Assembly: GCF_904063065.1 (NCBI RefSeq)
Contig: NZ_CAJFCL010000003.1
Coordinates: forward strand, 434,001 to 498,000
Direction: 5' to 3'
Length of the DNA: 64,000 bases
From: Pseudomonas paraversuta
GTDB lineage: Bacteria; Pseudomonadota; Gammaproteobacteria; Pseudomonadales; Pseudomonadaceae
In this document: positions 20,280 to 28,611 of the stretch, in pieces
Position numbering within the stretch: the stretch's first letter is position 1
Layout: every line of letters begins with the position of its first letter
The notes under the pieces: model-generated
Databases searched by the model: none
What the model was told of the DNA's origin: nothing
What the model saw: only the letters and a program-made list of their open reading frames with translations
Position numbers and translations under genes: made by a program

Positions 20280-21437
20280 ATGCTGTTGCCCATCCTGCTG
20301 CTGTCTGCGGCCGGTTTTACCGTGCTCACCACCGAGTTCATCATTGTCGGCCTGCTGCCCGCAATTGCCCGCGATCTTGAGGTCAGCGTGCCCCAGGCCG
20401 GTTTGCTGGTGACCCTGTTCGCCTTTACGGTCGCGGCCCTGGGGCCGTTTTTGACCGCTTTCTTTGCGCGTTTCAAGCGCAAGCCGCTGTTTATTACGAT
20501 CCTGTTGATGTTCGCCTTCGCCAATACCCTCGCGGCGCTGGCCCCCAATATTTGGGTGATGGGCTTTGCACGGTTATTGCCGGCTTTGGGCTTGCCGGTG
20601 TTTTGGGCCCTGGCCAGCGAAACTGCGGTAGACATAGTAGGGCCGGAGTACGCCGGGCGGGCGATTGCCAAAATCGGTTTCGGGATTGTCTGCGCAACCG
20701 TATTCGGGATCCCGGTCGGCACCCTGATCTCCGATGCATGGGGCTGGCGCAGTGCGTTCTCCATCCTCGCGGTGGTTGCACTGGCCAAGGCCTTGCTGCT
20801 GTGGCTGTACCTGCCGGCGACCCACGTGGTGAGGGCCAACGCCAGCCTGCGCTCGCAGCTGGGCATGTTGCGCAGCCCGCTGGTGATTGGCCATATCGTG
20901 CTGTCGGTGCTGGTGTTCAGTGGCATGTTTACGGCCTACACCTATCTGGCCGACATCCTGGAGCGTCTGGCGGGCTTTGATGGCACCCTGGTTGGCTGGT
21001 GCCTGATGGGCTTTGGCGCGGTGGGCTTGATCGGCAACTCGTTGGGCGGGCGCATGGTGGATCGCCATCCGCTCATCGCATCGATGGTGTTTAGCGCCTT
21101 TATGATCGGCGCGCTGCTGGCGTTGGTGCCGAGTATTCACTCTTCGCTGGCTCTGGCAGCGGCGCTGGCGATTTGGGGGATTACCCAGTCGGCGCTGTTT
21201 TTGGTCAGCCATGTCCGGCTGATGAAGATTGCGCCCCAGGCCCCTGCGTTTGCCGCGTCGTTGAATATTGCCGGGGGCAACCTGGGTATAGGTTTGGGGG
21301 CGATGGTCGGCGGCCGGGTGATTGACAGCTACGGCCTGGGCAGCCTTGGCCTGGCTGCCGCCGGTTTTATCCTGCTGTCGATCGTGCTCGCGCTGGTGCT
21401 GATGTCTGCAAAACCACGGGCCGCGGCCTGCGCTTAA
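20280..21437 (+). CDS. MFS exporter (DHA1, sugar/drug efflux type)
   Basis: 385-residue, twelve-helix MFS protein of the drug:H+ antiporter-1 group related to arabinose-efflux-type permeases. Helix 1 carries Thr-Val-Leu-Thr-Thr-Glu-Phe-Ile-Ile-Val-Gly-Leu-Leu-Pro and the motif-A loop reads Phe-Lys-Arg-Lys-Pro. GGAG lies seven bases before ATG 20280, so the longer TTG-initiated reading from 20259 is less likely. Its end overlaps the nhaR end by four bases. Substrate unknown. Confidence 0.82.
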   Translation: MLLPILLLSAAGFTVLTTEFIIVGLLPAIARDLEVSVPQAGLLVTLFAFTVAALGPFLTAFFARFKRKPLFITILLMFAFANTLAALAPNIWVMGFARLLPALGLPVFWALASETAVDIVGPEYAGRAIAKIGFGIVCATVFGIPVGTLISDAWGWRSAFSILAVVALAKALLLWLYLPATHVVRANASLRSQLGMLRSPLVIGHIVLSVLVFSGMFTAYTYLADILERLAGFDGTLVGWCLMGFGAVGLIGNSLGGRMVDRHPLIASMVFSAFMIGALLALVPSIHSSLALAAALAIWGITQSALFLVSHVRLMKIAPQAPAFAASLNIAGGNLGIGLGAMVGGRVIDSYGLGSLGLAAAGFILLSIVLALVLMSAKPRAAACA

Positions 21438-22339
21438 TCGCTGGCCGGGGTGAACAACTCGCGTCGAGCGCCCTCGGTAATTGCAACGATGCCAGGGTGC
21501 CGGCTCTTGCGCTCGACAGTGATGGCGTAAAACGATTCGGTGACCGCCTCGGTCTGGCCGATCAGCTCCACATCGAATTGGCGCATCACTTCCTGGGCGA
21601 TCACGCTGGGGGCGATAAATACCCCGATGCCGGACTGGCCAAACGCCTGCATCAAGGCACTGTCATCGAACTCACCGACGATTCGCGGCTGGATTTTCTG
21701 TTCTGCCAGCCAGCGCAGCAAGCGGCTGCGGATCACGGTTTCAGGGCCGGGGATCAGCAGTGGGGCGCCGTTCAGGCAATGGGGGAAGTTTTCCCCATAG
21801 TTGCGGGCCAGGGTGGCAGTGGCAAAAAAACTGATGCCGCATTCACCCAGCTTTTGGCTCAAGCCTTTGATATCGAGGTGGGAGGGCATCGGGCTGTCGG
21901 AAATCACCAGGTCCAGACGTTGAATGGCCAGATCTGCCAGTAGCCGGTCGAGCTTGTCTTCGCGGCAGGTAATGCGGATCGGCTTGTCCAGCTCCATGGT
22001 GGGAGCGATCAGGCGATAAACAATCGACTTGGGCACCACATCGGCCACACCCACCCGGAACAGAATCTGCTGCTCCTTGGGGGCCATGCGCAGCATGCTT
22101 TGCAGGTCGTTGCCGAGCTGAAAAATCTGCTCGGCATAAGGCAGGACCTGACGCCCGGTCTCTGTCAGTTCCAGCTGGCGGCCGACCCGGCGAAATAACG
22201 GCAAGCCGTAGGTGTCTTCCAACAGGCTTATTTGCCCGCTGATGGTTTGCGGGGTGAGGTTCAATTGCTCGCAGGCTCGAACAATGCTGCCGGTTTTGGC
22301 GACCACCCAGAAGTAATGGAGCTGGCGATAGTTAAGCAT
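21434..22339 (-). CDS. nhaR: NhaR, LysR-family transcriptional activator
   Basis: 301-residue LysR-type regulator. The N-terminal winged helix begins Leu-Asn-Tyr-Arg-Gln-Leu-His-Tyr-Phe-Trp-Val-Val-Ala-Lys, the characteristic NhaR opening, and the effector domain has Pro-Lys-Ser-Ile-Val-Tyr-Arg-Leu-Ile near residue 105. In enterobacteria NhaR activates the Na+/H+ antiporter nhaA and biofilm genes in response to sodium. Here no antiporter gene is adjacent, so its target is unknown; the divergent small lipoprotein and TerC genes are candidates. Confidence 0.88.
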   Translation of the reverse strand: MLNYRQLHYFWVVAKTGSIVRACEQLNLTPQTISGQISLLEDTYGLPLFRRVGRQLELTETGRQVLPYAEQIFQLGNDLQSMLRMAPKEQQILFRVGVADVVPKSIVYRLIAPTMELDKPIRITCREDKLDRLLADLAIQRLDLVISDSPMPSHLDIKGLSQKLGECGISFFATATLARNYGENFPHCLNGAPLLIPGPETVIRSRLLRWLAEQKIQPRIVGEFDDSALMQAFGQSGIGVFIAPSVIAQEVMRQFDVELIGQTEAVTESFYAITVERKSRHPGIVAITEGARRELFTPASD

Positions 22340-22468
22340 GCTGAATACTTCGTAAAAATCGAAGTATAGCCCTTAAAAATACGAATTTTCCTGAAGTATT
22401 TATCTCTCTAGAATCCCGCGTTATTCGCGAGCCATGCAGTGGGCCGCCGTTTTAGAGAGGAAAGCGAG

Positions 22469-22708
22469 ATGAACATGAAGAAAGCAGGTGCATTGGCATT
22501 GGTAGCAGCAGGCCTGCTACTGCTGGGCGGTTGTGATCAGGCGGAAAAAGCGGCGCAACAAATGTTGAGCAAAACCGCTGAAACGGCCAAGCAGGCGATT
22601 GATGACACCCACAAGGCGGCAGAACAGGCACTCAGCGAAGCCACCGGCTCTCAGGTGGAAAAAGAACAGCCTGAGCAAGAACGCAAAGAGTCGTCCCAAG
22701 CGATTTAA
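22469..22708 (+). CDS. small lipoprotein, 79 residues
   Basis: Predicted outer- or inner-membrane lipoprotein with a signal peptide and lipobox Leu-Leu-Gly-Gly-Cys (Cys22). The mature part is a charged helix rich in Ala, Lys, Glu and Gln with a heptad-like spacing (Ala-Glu-Lys-Ala-Ala-Gln-Gln ... Lys-Ala-Ala-Glu-Gln-Ala), so it may form a coiled coil like Lpp-type proteins. The ATG follows AGAGGAAAGCGAG. It ends 30 bases before the TerC-like gene and is probably co-transcribed with it. Function unknown. Confidence 0.7.
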   Translation: MNMKKAGALALVAAGLLLLGGCDQAEKAAQQMLSKTAETAKQAIDDTHKAAEQALSEATGSQVEKEQPEQERKESSQAI

Positions 22709-22738
22709 CTTGTCTTAAACCAGAGTCAGAACACACCT

Positions 22739-23494
22739 ATGGAATATCTTTTACAACTGGCTGCCAGCCCCGCAGCCTGGGTCGCGCTGGCCACGTTGAT
22801 CGTGATGGAAATCGTGCTGGGCATCGATAACCTGATCTTTATCTCGATTTTGACCAACAAGCTGCCTGAGGCGTATCGCACCAAGGCGCGCCGTATCGGG
22901 ATTGGCATGGCGTTGATCCTGCGTCTGGGCCTGCTGGGCACTATCGCTTACATCGTGCAGCTGACGACGCCCGTGTTTGAAGTGCTGGGCCAGGCTTTCT
23001 CATGGAAAGACATGATCCTGATTGCCGGTGGTCTGTTCCTGGTGTGGAAGGCGACCAGTGAAATCCACCACAGCATGAGTCCTGAGGTCGAGGATAAAAC
23101 CACCGGCGTCTCGTCCAAGGTGGCGCTGGGCTTTGCGGCTGCTATCGGGCAAATCTTGATGCTGGACCTGGTGTTCTCCATCGACAGCATCATTACTGCG
23201 GTGGGCATGACCGAGCACTTGCCGATCATGGTGATTGCCGTAGTGGTGGCGGTGCTGGTGATGTTGCTGGCTTCGGAGCCTCTGGCCAAGTTCATCAATG
23301 AGAACCCGACCGTGGTGATGCTGGCGCTGGCCTTCCTGATCATGATCGGCATGACCCTGATCGCTGAAGGCTTTGGTGCTCATGTACCCAAGGGCTATGT
23401 ATATGCCGCGATGGCATTCTCCGCCACGGTGGAAACCCTCAACATTGTGGCGCGGCGGGTTCGGGAAAAACGCCAGGCTGCTCTGCTGAAGTAA
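22739..23494 (+). CDS. TerC family membrane protein (YgdQ/YoaE type)
   Basis: 251-residue integral membrane protein with seven or so helices and the TerC acidic signature: [16 protein letters not shown] in helix 1 and [10 protein letters not shown] in the fifth. These aspartates are thought to bind Mn2+ or other divalent cations; family members load manganese on secreted proteins. A strong terminator follows at 23511-23548. Confidence 0.87.
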   Translation: MEYLLQLAASPAAWVALATLIVMEIVLGIDNLIFISILTNKLPEAYRTKARRIGIGMALILRLGLLGTIAYIVQLTTPVFEVLGQAFSWKDMILIAGGLFLVWKATSEIHHSMSPEVEDKTTGVSSKVALGFAAAIGQILMLDLVFSIDSIITAVGMTEHLPIMVIAVVVAVLVMLLASEPLAKFINENPTVVMLALAFLIMIGMTLIAEGFGAHVPKGYVYAAMAFSATVETLNIVARRVREKRQAALLK

Positions 23495-23510
23495 TCTGCA
23501 GCTGTAACTC

Positions 23511-23548
23511 AAAGGCCGTCCACCCTGTGCAGGGGGACGGCCTTTTTT
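23511..23548 (+). terminator. Rho-independent terminator of the TerC-like gene
   Basis: Eleven-base perfect stem (AAAGGCCGTCC / GGACGGCCTTT), 13-base loop, then a T-run of six. It starts 17 bases after the stop codon. Confidence 0.9.
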
Positions 23549-23591
23549 GTGGCAGGGCTTTTGTCGCGATCACAACCAGGCGTCAACCGCC

Positions 23592-23759
23592 CTAGTGGGC
23601 GTTTGCAGTGCCAGTCACGGGTTTTTCAGGCGGGACTTGCAGCTTGGGCTGTACCTGCGGGTGATGATGACGGCTGATGCGCATCAGTCCCCAGAGCATT
23701 GCGGCGGCAACGGCCAGCCAGCCGGTGATTAGCAGGATAATGGTCAATGTCGGGCTCAT
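23592..23759 (-). CDS. small single-pass membrane protein, 55 residues
   Basis: Short gene with a perfect AAGGAGG ribosome site seven bases before ATG 23757-23759. One membrane helix (Ile-Ile-Leu-Leu-Ile-Thr-Gly-Trp-Leu-Ala-Val-Ala-Ala-Ala) is followed by a His-rich stretch (Arg-His-His-His-Pro) and a Pro/Gln/Lys tail. Such bitopic micro-proteins often modulate a membrane partner; no partner can be named. Confidence 0.65.
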   Translation of the reverse strand: MSPTLTIILLITGWLAVAAAMLWGLMRISRHHHPQVQPKLQVPPEKPVTGTANAH

Positions 23760-23982
23760 CAGTGCCTCCTTTGCCCACAATGGGCACAAACACACACTAA
23801 GCAACTGACAGTCTAGCGCGGGTAGTGTTGCAGTCTATTGACCAAAGGTCGTGCTGGACCAACTGATTTGTTCTATCCCGGTGATCTCGCTGGAGCTTAA
23901 GGCTATACCTGCGCTTGATGGCATCCTATGATCGACGGCCATGTCGGGCCTCGGGGCCGGTGCTCATTCAAGGCGAGGGAAT

Positions 23983-24663
23983 ATGCAGGCAGTGACGGGA
24001 TCAAGATCGGTGCGGCTGTGGTTGCTGGCGGTACTTGCGCTGGCGGTGGTGGGGTGTGCCAGTGTCGAGCCGCCTGAGCTTCGTCGCCTGCCGGAACGGG
24101 TCGAACTCAATGGTGTGCCTTTTTTTCGCGGCAATGCCAATCAAAGTGGTCCGCAGGTGCTGGCCAGCATGTTTGGCCAGCAGCGCATCAGAATTACCCC
24201 GGGCCTGCTGCTCAAACCATTGAAGCTGCCGGGTGCCGAAGCATCCCTGCAAGACAACATGCAGCAACTGGCGGCGGGGTACGGGTTGCTGGTGTATCCA
24301 TTGGACACCTCCCTTTCGGCGCTATTGGCCCAGGTGGCTGCGGGTTATCCGGTGATGCTGCGCTTCAGCGACGGTACAGTCTGGTCTGAACCGCGCTACG
24401 CAATGCTGGTGGGTTATAACCGCACCAAGCACACCGTGCTGTTGCGTGCCGGTATGGAGCGGCGACGGCTGATGGACTTCAACAAGTTTGAGTCGGCCTG
24501 GAAAGATGCCGGAGGCTGGGCGGTGCTGATTCTGTCGCCCGAGCAACTGCCGGCCAATGTCGACAAGGCGCGCTGGTTGAAAGCGGCCAATGACCTGTCC
24601 CGCTCGGGTCAGGAGCAGGCTGGAGCCCGGGCCGTCAAAGCCCTGGAGAACTCGGGGAAATAA
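23983..24663 (+). CDS. C39-peptidase-like lipoprotein lacking the catalytic Cys and His
   Basis: 226-residue lipoprotein: signal peptide with lipobox Val-Val-Gly-Cys (Cys25), then a papain-like C39 fold outline. Where active C39-like lipoproteins have Gln-Cys-Gly-Pro this one has Asn-Gln-Ser-Gly-Pro, and the usual His-Tyr before the Val-Gly-Tyr strand is Arg-Tyr (Pro-Arg-Tyr-Ala-Met-Leu-Val-Gly-Tyr-Asn). The nucleophile and the general base thus both appear to be lost, which implies a pseudo-enzyme or binding role in the envelope. The ATG is preceded by GGCGAGGG; an upstream in-frame ATG at 23941 gives a longer unlikely leader. Confidence 0.7.
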   Translation: MQAVTGSRSVRLWLLAVLALAVVGCASVEPPELRRLPERVELNGVPFFRGNANQSGPQVLASMFGQQRIRITPGLLLKPLKLPGAEASLQDNMQQLAAGYGLLVYPLDTSLSALLAQVAAGYPVMLRFSDGTVWSEPRYAMLVGYNRTKHTVLLRAGMERRRLMDFNKFESAWKDAGGWAVLILSPEQLPANVDKARWLKAANDLSRSGQEQAGARAVKALENSGK

Positions 24664-24680
24664 CGGTCACAACCATCGTC

Positions 24681-24757
24681 TGGGAGGCGGGCTGGCCCGC
24701 GATGGCCTCACGGGGGGCCATCGGTGCCGTCTGCATCGCCGGCCAGCCAGCTCCCCG
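24681..24757. repeat. REP-type inverted pair
   Basis: Two imperfect REP-like hairpins in opposite orientation (GGGAGGCGGGCTGGCCCGCG and the complement-like CGCCGGCCAGCCAGCTCCCC) with a short spacer, between the convergent C39-like and PuuB-like genes. The arms differ from the REP family of the 54-kb array. Confidence 0.6.
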
Positions 24758-24773
24758 GGTTGCACAAGGTAAA

Positions 24774-26057
24774 TTAAAAGCCGTACTTGTCACGCAGGCT
24801 GTAGTACCACGCCCCCAAAGCGGTCAGCGGTGTACGCAACAGCTGGCCGCCGGGGAAAGGGTAGTGCGGAAGATCGGCGAAGGCATCGAAGCGCTCGGCC
24901 TGACCGCGCAGGGCTTCGGCCAGTACCTTGCCGGCCAGATGGGTATATGTCACCCCGTGACCGCTGCAACCCTGCGAGTAATAGATGTTGTCACCGATCC
25001 GGCCCACCTGGGGTAGACGCGAAAGAGTCAGCAGGAAATTGCCGGTCCACGCGTAGTCGATCTTCACATCCTTGAGTTGCGGAAAGGCTTTCAGCATCTT
25101 CGGGCGAATAATCGCCTCGATATTGGCCGGGTCTCGCGCGCCATACACCACGCCGCCGCCGAAAATCAGGCGCTTGTCCCCCGACAATCTGTAGTAGTCG
25201 AGCAAGTAGTTACAGTCTTCGACGCAATAGTCTTGTGGCAGAAGGGTCTTGGCCAGCTCATCACTCAAGGGCTCGGTAGTGATCACCTGAGTGCCGCATG
25301 GCATCGATTTGGCTGCCAGCTCGGGCACCAAATTACCCAGATATGCGTTACCGGCAACGATGATGAATTTGGCGCGGACCTTGCCTTGAGGCGTATGCAC
25401 CACCGGGTTGGCGCCGCGCTCAATGCGGATGGCCGGTGATTGCTGGTAAATCGTACCGCCCAGTGACTCAACGGCTGCGGCTTCGCCGAGAGCCAGGTTG
25501 AGTGGATGAATATGGCCGCCACTCATGTCCAGCAGCCCGCCCTGATACTGGTCACAGGCGACCACTTCACGAATCCGGCGCTGATCCAGCAGCTCCAGTT
25601 GCGTATTGCCATAACGCTCCCAGAGCTTCTTCTGGGCTTCCAGATGACCCATCTGCTTGGCAGTGATGGCGGCAAACACACCGCCGTCTTTCAAGTCGCA
25701 CTGAATTTGATATTTGGCCACCCGCTCGCGGATGATCTTGCTGCCCTCAAACGCCATTTGCCCCAACAGCTGCGCCTGCTTGGCCCCCACCGTCCGCTCG
25801 ATGACATCAATGTCACGGCTGTAACTATTAACAATCTGCCCGCCATTGCGACCAGACGCGCCGAAACCGACCTTTGCGGCTTCCAGAACCGTGACCCTGA
25901 ACCCGTTCTCCAGCAAAAACAGCGCGCTCGACAGCCCGGTATAGCCAGCGCCGATGACACAGACGTCAGTCTCGATCTCCTCCTGCAGGGCGGGGCGTTC
26001 GGGAACCGGATTGGCAGAAGCTGCATAGTAAGACTGGGGGTAGGGGGTGTTCGACAT
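24774..26057 (-). CDS. puuB: FAD-dependent oxidase, PuuB/OrdL type
   Basis: 427-residue D-amino-acid-oxidase-fold flavoenzyme resembling gamma-glutamylputrescine oxidase. The FAD motif Val-Ile-Gly-Ala-Gly-Tyr-Thr-Gly-Leu-Ser lies at ~35-44, preceded by a ~30-residue N-terminal arm, and Gly-Ala-Ser-Gly-Arg-Asn-Gly-Gly-Gln follows at ~66. The C-terminal Gln-Gly-Cys-Ser-Gly-His-Gly-Val motif is typical. The likely reaction is oxidative deamination of gamma-glutamylputrescine; other puu genes are not beside it, so the substrate is inferred from family only. Confidence 0.82.
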   Translation of the reverse strand: MSNTPYPQSYYAASANPVPERPALQEEIETDVCVIGAGYTGLSSALFLLENGFRVTVLEAAKVGFGASGRNGGQIVNSYSRDIDVIERTVGAKQAQLLGQMAFEGSKIIRERVAKYQIQCDLKDGGVFAAITAKQMGHLEAQKKLWERYGNTQLELLDQRRIREVVACDQYQGGLLDMSGGHIHPLNLALGEAAAVESLGGTIYQQSPAIRIERGANPVVHTPQGKVRAKFIIVAGNAYLGNLVPELAAKSMPCGTQVITTEPLSDELAKTLLPQDYCVEDCNYLLDYYRLSGDKRLIFGGGVVYGARDPANIEAIIRPKMLKAFPQLKDVKIDYAWTGNFLLTLSRLPQVGRIGDNIYYSQGCSGHGVTYTHLAGKVLAEALRGQAERFDAFADLPHYPFPGGQLLRTPLTALGAWYYSLRDKYGF

Positions 26058-26200
26058 TCTGCAGCCTCTGTTTAATATATTTGACGAGTAAGGGCGATGC
26101 TACCTGAGTTGAAATCCAGCGGCTAGCCACCTGCGGAAGCGGTTTTTTGCGTCTCCTATAAATAATTCGACTATTCATAGAGTTAGCTGCAAAAAAGGTG

Positions 26201-26228
26201 TTGACACCCCTCCGCAAATCTATAGAAT
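26201..26228 (+). promoter_or_regulatory. sigma-70 promoter of tRNA-Val
   Basis: TTGACA (26201-26206), 16-base spacer, TAGAAT (26223-26228), ending 13 bases before the tRNA 5' end. Confidence 0.8.
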
Positions 26229-26241
26229 GCGACCCCACAGC

Positions 26242-26318
26242 AGGCACGTAGCTCAGTTGGTTAGAGCACCACCTTGACATGGTGGGGGTCGTTGGTTCGA
26301 GTCCAATCGCGCCTACCA
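26242..26318 (+). tRNA. tRNA-Val (anticodon GAC), attachment site of the island
   Basis: 77-base cloverleaf including an encoded CCA. The D-arm, the anticodon stem-loop (CCACC-TTGACAT-GGTGG, anticodon GAC) and the T-arm all fold. In the acceptor stem (AGGCACG / CGCGCCT) six of seven pairs form; position 5-68 is an A-C mismatch. From 26271 (anticodon stem) to the 3' end the sequence is repeated at 31611, so the 3' half was supplied by the integrated element. Confidence 0.93.
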
Positions 26319-26347
26319 AACAAAATCCGCTCTGCTGGGCGGTCTAG

Positions 26348-26377
26348 AAGGGCTCACCGAAAGGTGGGCCCTTTTTT
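26348..26377. terminator. terminator between tRNA-Val and integrase
   Basis: Eleven-pair stem (AAGGGCTCACC / GGTGGGCCCTT with one T-G pair), GAAA tetraloop, then T-run on the plus strand and A-run before the stem, so it may serve both the tRNA and the leftward integrase transcript. An exact second copy lies at 31688-31717 within the duplicated segment. Confidence 0.8.
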
Positions 26378-26405
26378 GTTGTCTGGGATTTGCAAAACCC
26401 CCGCC

Positions 26406-27542
26406 TCAGAACGCCAAATCAGCACCCACCTCCAGATACTCGATACCTTTCTCTGTGTGCCCATCCTGATAGTGCTTGGTCATCTTCGCGTCCGCGTGGC
26501 CCATCAGCGCCTGGATGTATTCCTGCGGGAAATTCTGCTGCTCATATAGCCATGCGCCCAAAGCGCGGATCCCGTGAAAGGTGGGTCGTTCGGTGGCCGG
26601 AATATGGTCATACGCATGCGCCGCGTCCCTGGCCTTGCTGAACTCGTTGCTCAGATAGTTGGGAGTGACCGAGGTCCAGTGATCCTTGGCAGCTATCTGC
26701 TCGCGCTTTCTCGCCTTGGGCCTGTAATGGATCAGGTAGGGCGAAGCCACGGGGGAGCGCAAACATTCGCTCACAACCTCTCGTAGGGCTTTGCCCACTT
26801 TGATCTGCAAGTGAATCGGGTTGTCATAGCCTTGGGTCTTGCCGGGCGAAACCTTGATCGTGTTGTTCTCAAGGTCCACCGAAGACTTGAGCCACGAAAC
26901 GATATCGTCACGCCGCTGCAGGCTGGCCAACGCCAAGCGGATGGCGCGTTTCAGCCAGATTGGCGTGGTGTCCGCGTCCACAATCGTCATCAGGCCCGTC
27001 AGCGTGTGTCGCTGACGCTTCTTCTCGGCTTCCTTTTTGATCAGTGTCAGCTCGGCCACGTTGCGCTCAGCCAAACCCTTGGCCACCGCGAAGGCAAAAA
27101 TCTGGATCAACTAACCGCGGTGCTTGGTGTAAGCGTTGTTGCTGAAGCCATCCAGGTACTCCGCGATGCTAAGCACATCGAGCTGGCCGACCAACTGATC
27201 TCCCAAGTCCTGCCTGTAGCGCTCAAGCTTGAACTGGATCTCAACCAGGGTACGGGCGGCATAGCCACGATCTTTCAACCATTCGGCCTCAAAGCGTTCG
27301 ACCAGGTTGCGCATCGTGGGCAGACGATCGCCTGTCAGGATCATGAGTAGCTCACCGTCACCGGCCATCACAGGGGCCAGCTTTGCATTGGCGGCCCTGG
27401 CCAGCTTGATAGCGTCCTCAAGTGGCCGGTTGATGCTGGTCATCAGGCCGGTGATGGGGTTGCGGTACCGCCAGTATTTGCCGTTGGGGTAGAGGTTGGG
27501 GGGAAGCTTGCGGTTTTTGATTGTGCGAGGCCGAGAAGCCAT
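26406..27542 (-). pseudogene. int: tyrosine-recombinase integrase interrupted by an in-frame amber codon
   Basis: Reads as one 378-codon integrase except for TAG at 27111-27113 (codon 144), between Lys-His-Arg-Gly and Leu-Ile-Gln-Ile-Phe. The upstream part (143 residues) holds the arm- and core-binding domains; the downstream part (codons 145-378) holds an intact catalytic set: Arg in Leu-Gln-Arg-Arg-Asp-Asp, His-Gly-Ile-Arg, then His and Tyr in Met-Gly-His ... Thr-Lys-His-Tyr. No frameshift is present; a single base change (for example TTG to TAG) explains it. It could be a recent null mutation, a sequencing error, or suppressible. A TTG right after the stop could restart the catalytic half. 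Confidence 0.85.
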
Positions 27543-27775
27543 TACCCAAGCTCCAGCATTTGAGCGAGCAGCGGATCGCTCGACCCCATAATCGCGGCCT
27601 GCAGGTCTACGAAATACATCCCGCCTTTTACCTCCCCCAACACCTCGCCTTCCTCAATCCATTTTTTGAGTTGTTGCAGGCTGGGCTTGTCGCCTGCGTA
27701 ACGCAGCTTTCTGTATTCGCCGGCCTCCATCAAGCGAGGGAGGCGGGCAGTGATCTGGGCAATGATCTTTGCCAT
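27542..27775 (-). CDS. excisionase-like small DNA-binding protein
   Basis: 77 residues, located directly upstream of the integrase with stop and start overlapping by one base (TAATG). The sequence Lys-Pro-Ser-Leu-Gln-Gln-Leu-Lys-Lys-Trp-Ile-Glu-Glu-Gly followed by Gly-Gly-Met-Tyr-Phe-Val-Asp has the pattern of the winged-helix of phage excisionases (helix ending Trp-Ile-x-x-Gly, then a wing strand). It would direct excision and may repress int. The ATG at 27773-27775 is one choice; an in-frame extension upstream has no better ribosome site. Confidence 0.72.
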   Translation of the reverse strand: MAKIIAQITARLPRLMEAGEYRKLRYAGDKPSLQQLKKWIEEGEVLGEVKGGMYFVDLQAAIMGSSDPLLAQMLELG

Positions 27776-27801
27776 GTTGATTCCATTCTCTGGGGGGGAG
27801 T

Positions 27802-28032
27802 TTATGAAGTGAGTGGATTCTTTCGGAAAGCCCAGTCGTGGCCGCACTGACGACAGCGGCCGAGTAGGCGCCCTGTTGCTTTAAGTTTATCCGTAGAGCT
27901 GACGGTGCTGATCTTGCCGGCAAGCACCTCGTAGCTGACTAAGTTGATGAATTCTTCGTTAATCTGAAAGTACCGCCCGCCGCAACGGGTGCATCGGGCG
28001 TCGATACGTTCGCCAATATTTTTTGTAAGCAT
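27802..28032 (-). CDS. small zinc-ribbon protein, 76 residues
   Basis: Two Cys-x-x-Cys knuckles, Cys14/Cys17 (Cys-Thr-Arg-Cys-Gly-Gly-Arg-Tyr) and Cys60/Cys63 (Cys-Arg-Gln-Cys-Gly-His-Asp-Trp), form a single zinc ribbon with a 42-residue insert. GGAGCC precedes the ATG at 28030-28032. Small zinc-ribbon proteins are frequent on integrative elements, where they act in regulation or RNA/DNA binding; this specific one is not recognised. Confidence 0.65.
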   Translation of the reverse strand: MLTKNIGERIDARCTRCGGRYFQINEEFINLVSYEVLAGKISTVSSTDKLKATGRLLGRCRQCGHDWAFRKNPLTS

Positions 28033-28326
28033 AGAGATGGCTCCATATCGCCCACAGGCGGCAGTGCCTGGTGGAGTTGGCTAAATATCTTGTCATTAGT
28101 TCGAGGGTTTCTCGGATGTAATAGTTAGAGCTCTGTAGCGTGTGTTGCGGATTATTTGGCCCTGCACTGGGAAAGAAAGTTTGGTTTGATATATTTATAA
28201 AATGGTTTTTGGTTGTTTTGGGGTGCGTGAAAAATAAAAGCACAAAGTGTGCTAGGTTTTTTGGTGGTGTGAATTATAAAGTTAAAGAAAACCCAGTGTG
28301 TCTGGGTTTTCTTGGGAGTATGCTAT
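28033..28326. other. AT-rich intergenic stretch without a gene
   Basis: About 294 bases between the zinc-ribbon gene and the putative immunity gene. Base composition is much more AT-rich than the chromosome (long TTT/AAA runs near 28180-28300). I see no convincing ribosome site with a coding frame, no tRNA and no clear terminator. Confidence 0.5.
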
Positions 28327-28611
28327 TTACTTGGTGGGGTGTTTTTTCTTGGTAATGAATGCTGGCTCTTTCCAGTTAGGCCCTTTTCTGTAGCCTCCGT
28401 CTGCATGTTCAATCAAGCCTTCCAGCGTCATTGCCTCAACGAGCTTTAAGAGTTCAACATTGTTAGAGATATTTGCCCAGTTATTTCTGCTGTAAAGTCT
28501 ATCCAGAGCAGGGTATGAGATAATTTTTTCATTTCTAGTAGCGAAAAGAATAACGTCTCGTGGGCTTTCTGCAATAACTACTTCATTAATGTCGTTCATT
28601 TTATTCTCCAT
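28327..28611 (-). CDS. putative immunity protein of an orphan toxin module
   Basis: 94-residue, soluble, mixed alpha/beta-looking protein (Asp-Val-Ile-Leu-Phe-Ala-Thr-Arg-Asn-Glu-Lys; Leu-Leu-Lys-Leu-Val-Glu-Ala-Met-Thr-Leu-Glu-Gly-Leu-Ile-Glu). No family recognised. Its start overlaps the end of the preceding toxin-like frame by 11 bases on the same strand, the layout of toxin C-terminus followed by immunity gene in polymorphic toxin systems. AT-rich codon use like the rest of the cargo. The immunity role is inferred from context only. Confidence 0.45.
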   Translation of the reverse strand: MENKMNDINEVVIAESPRDVILFATRNEKIISYPALDRLYSRNNWANISNNVELLKLVEAMTLEGLIEHADGGYRKGPNWKEPAFITKKKHPTK

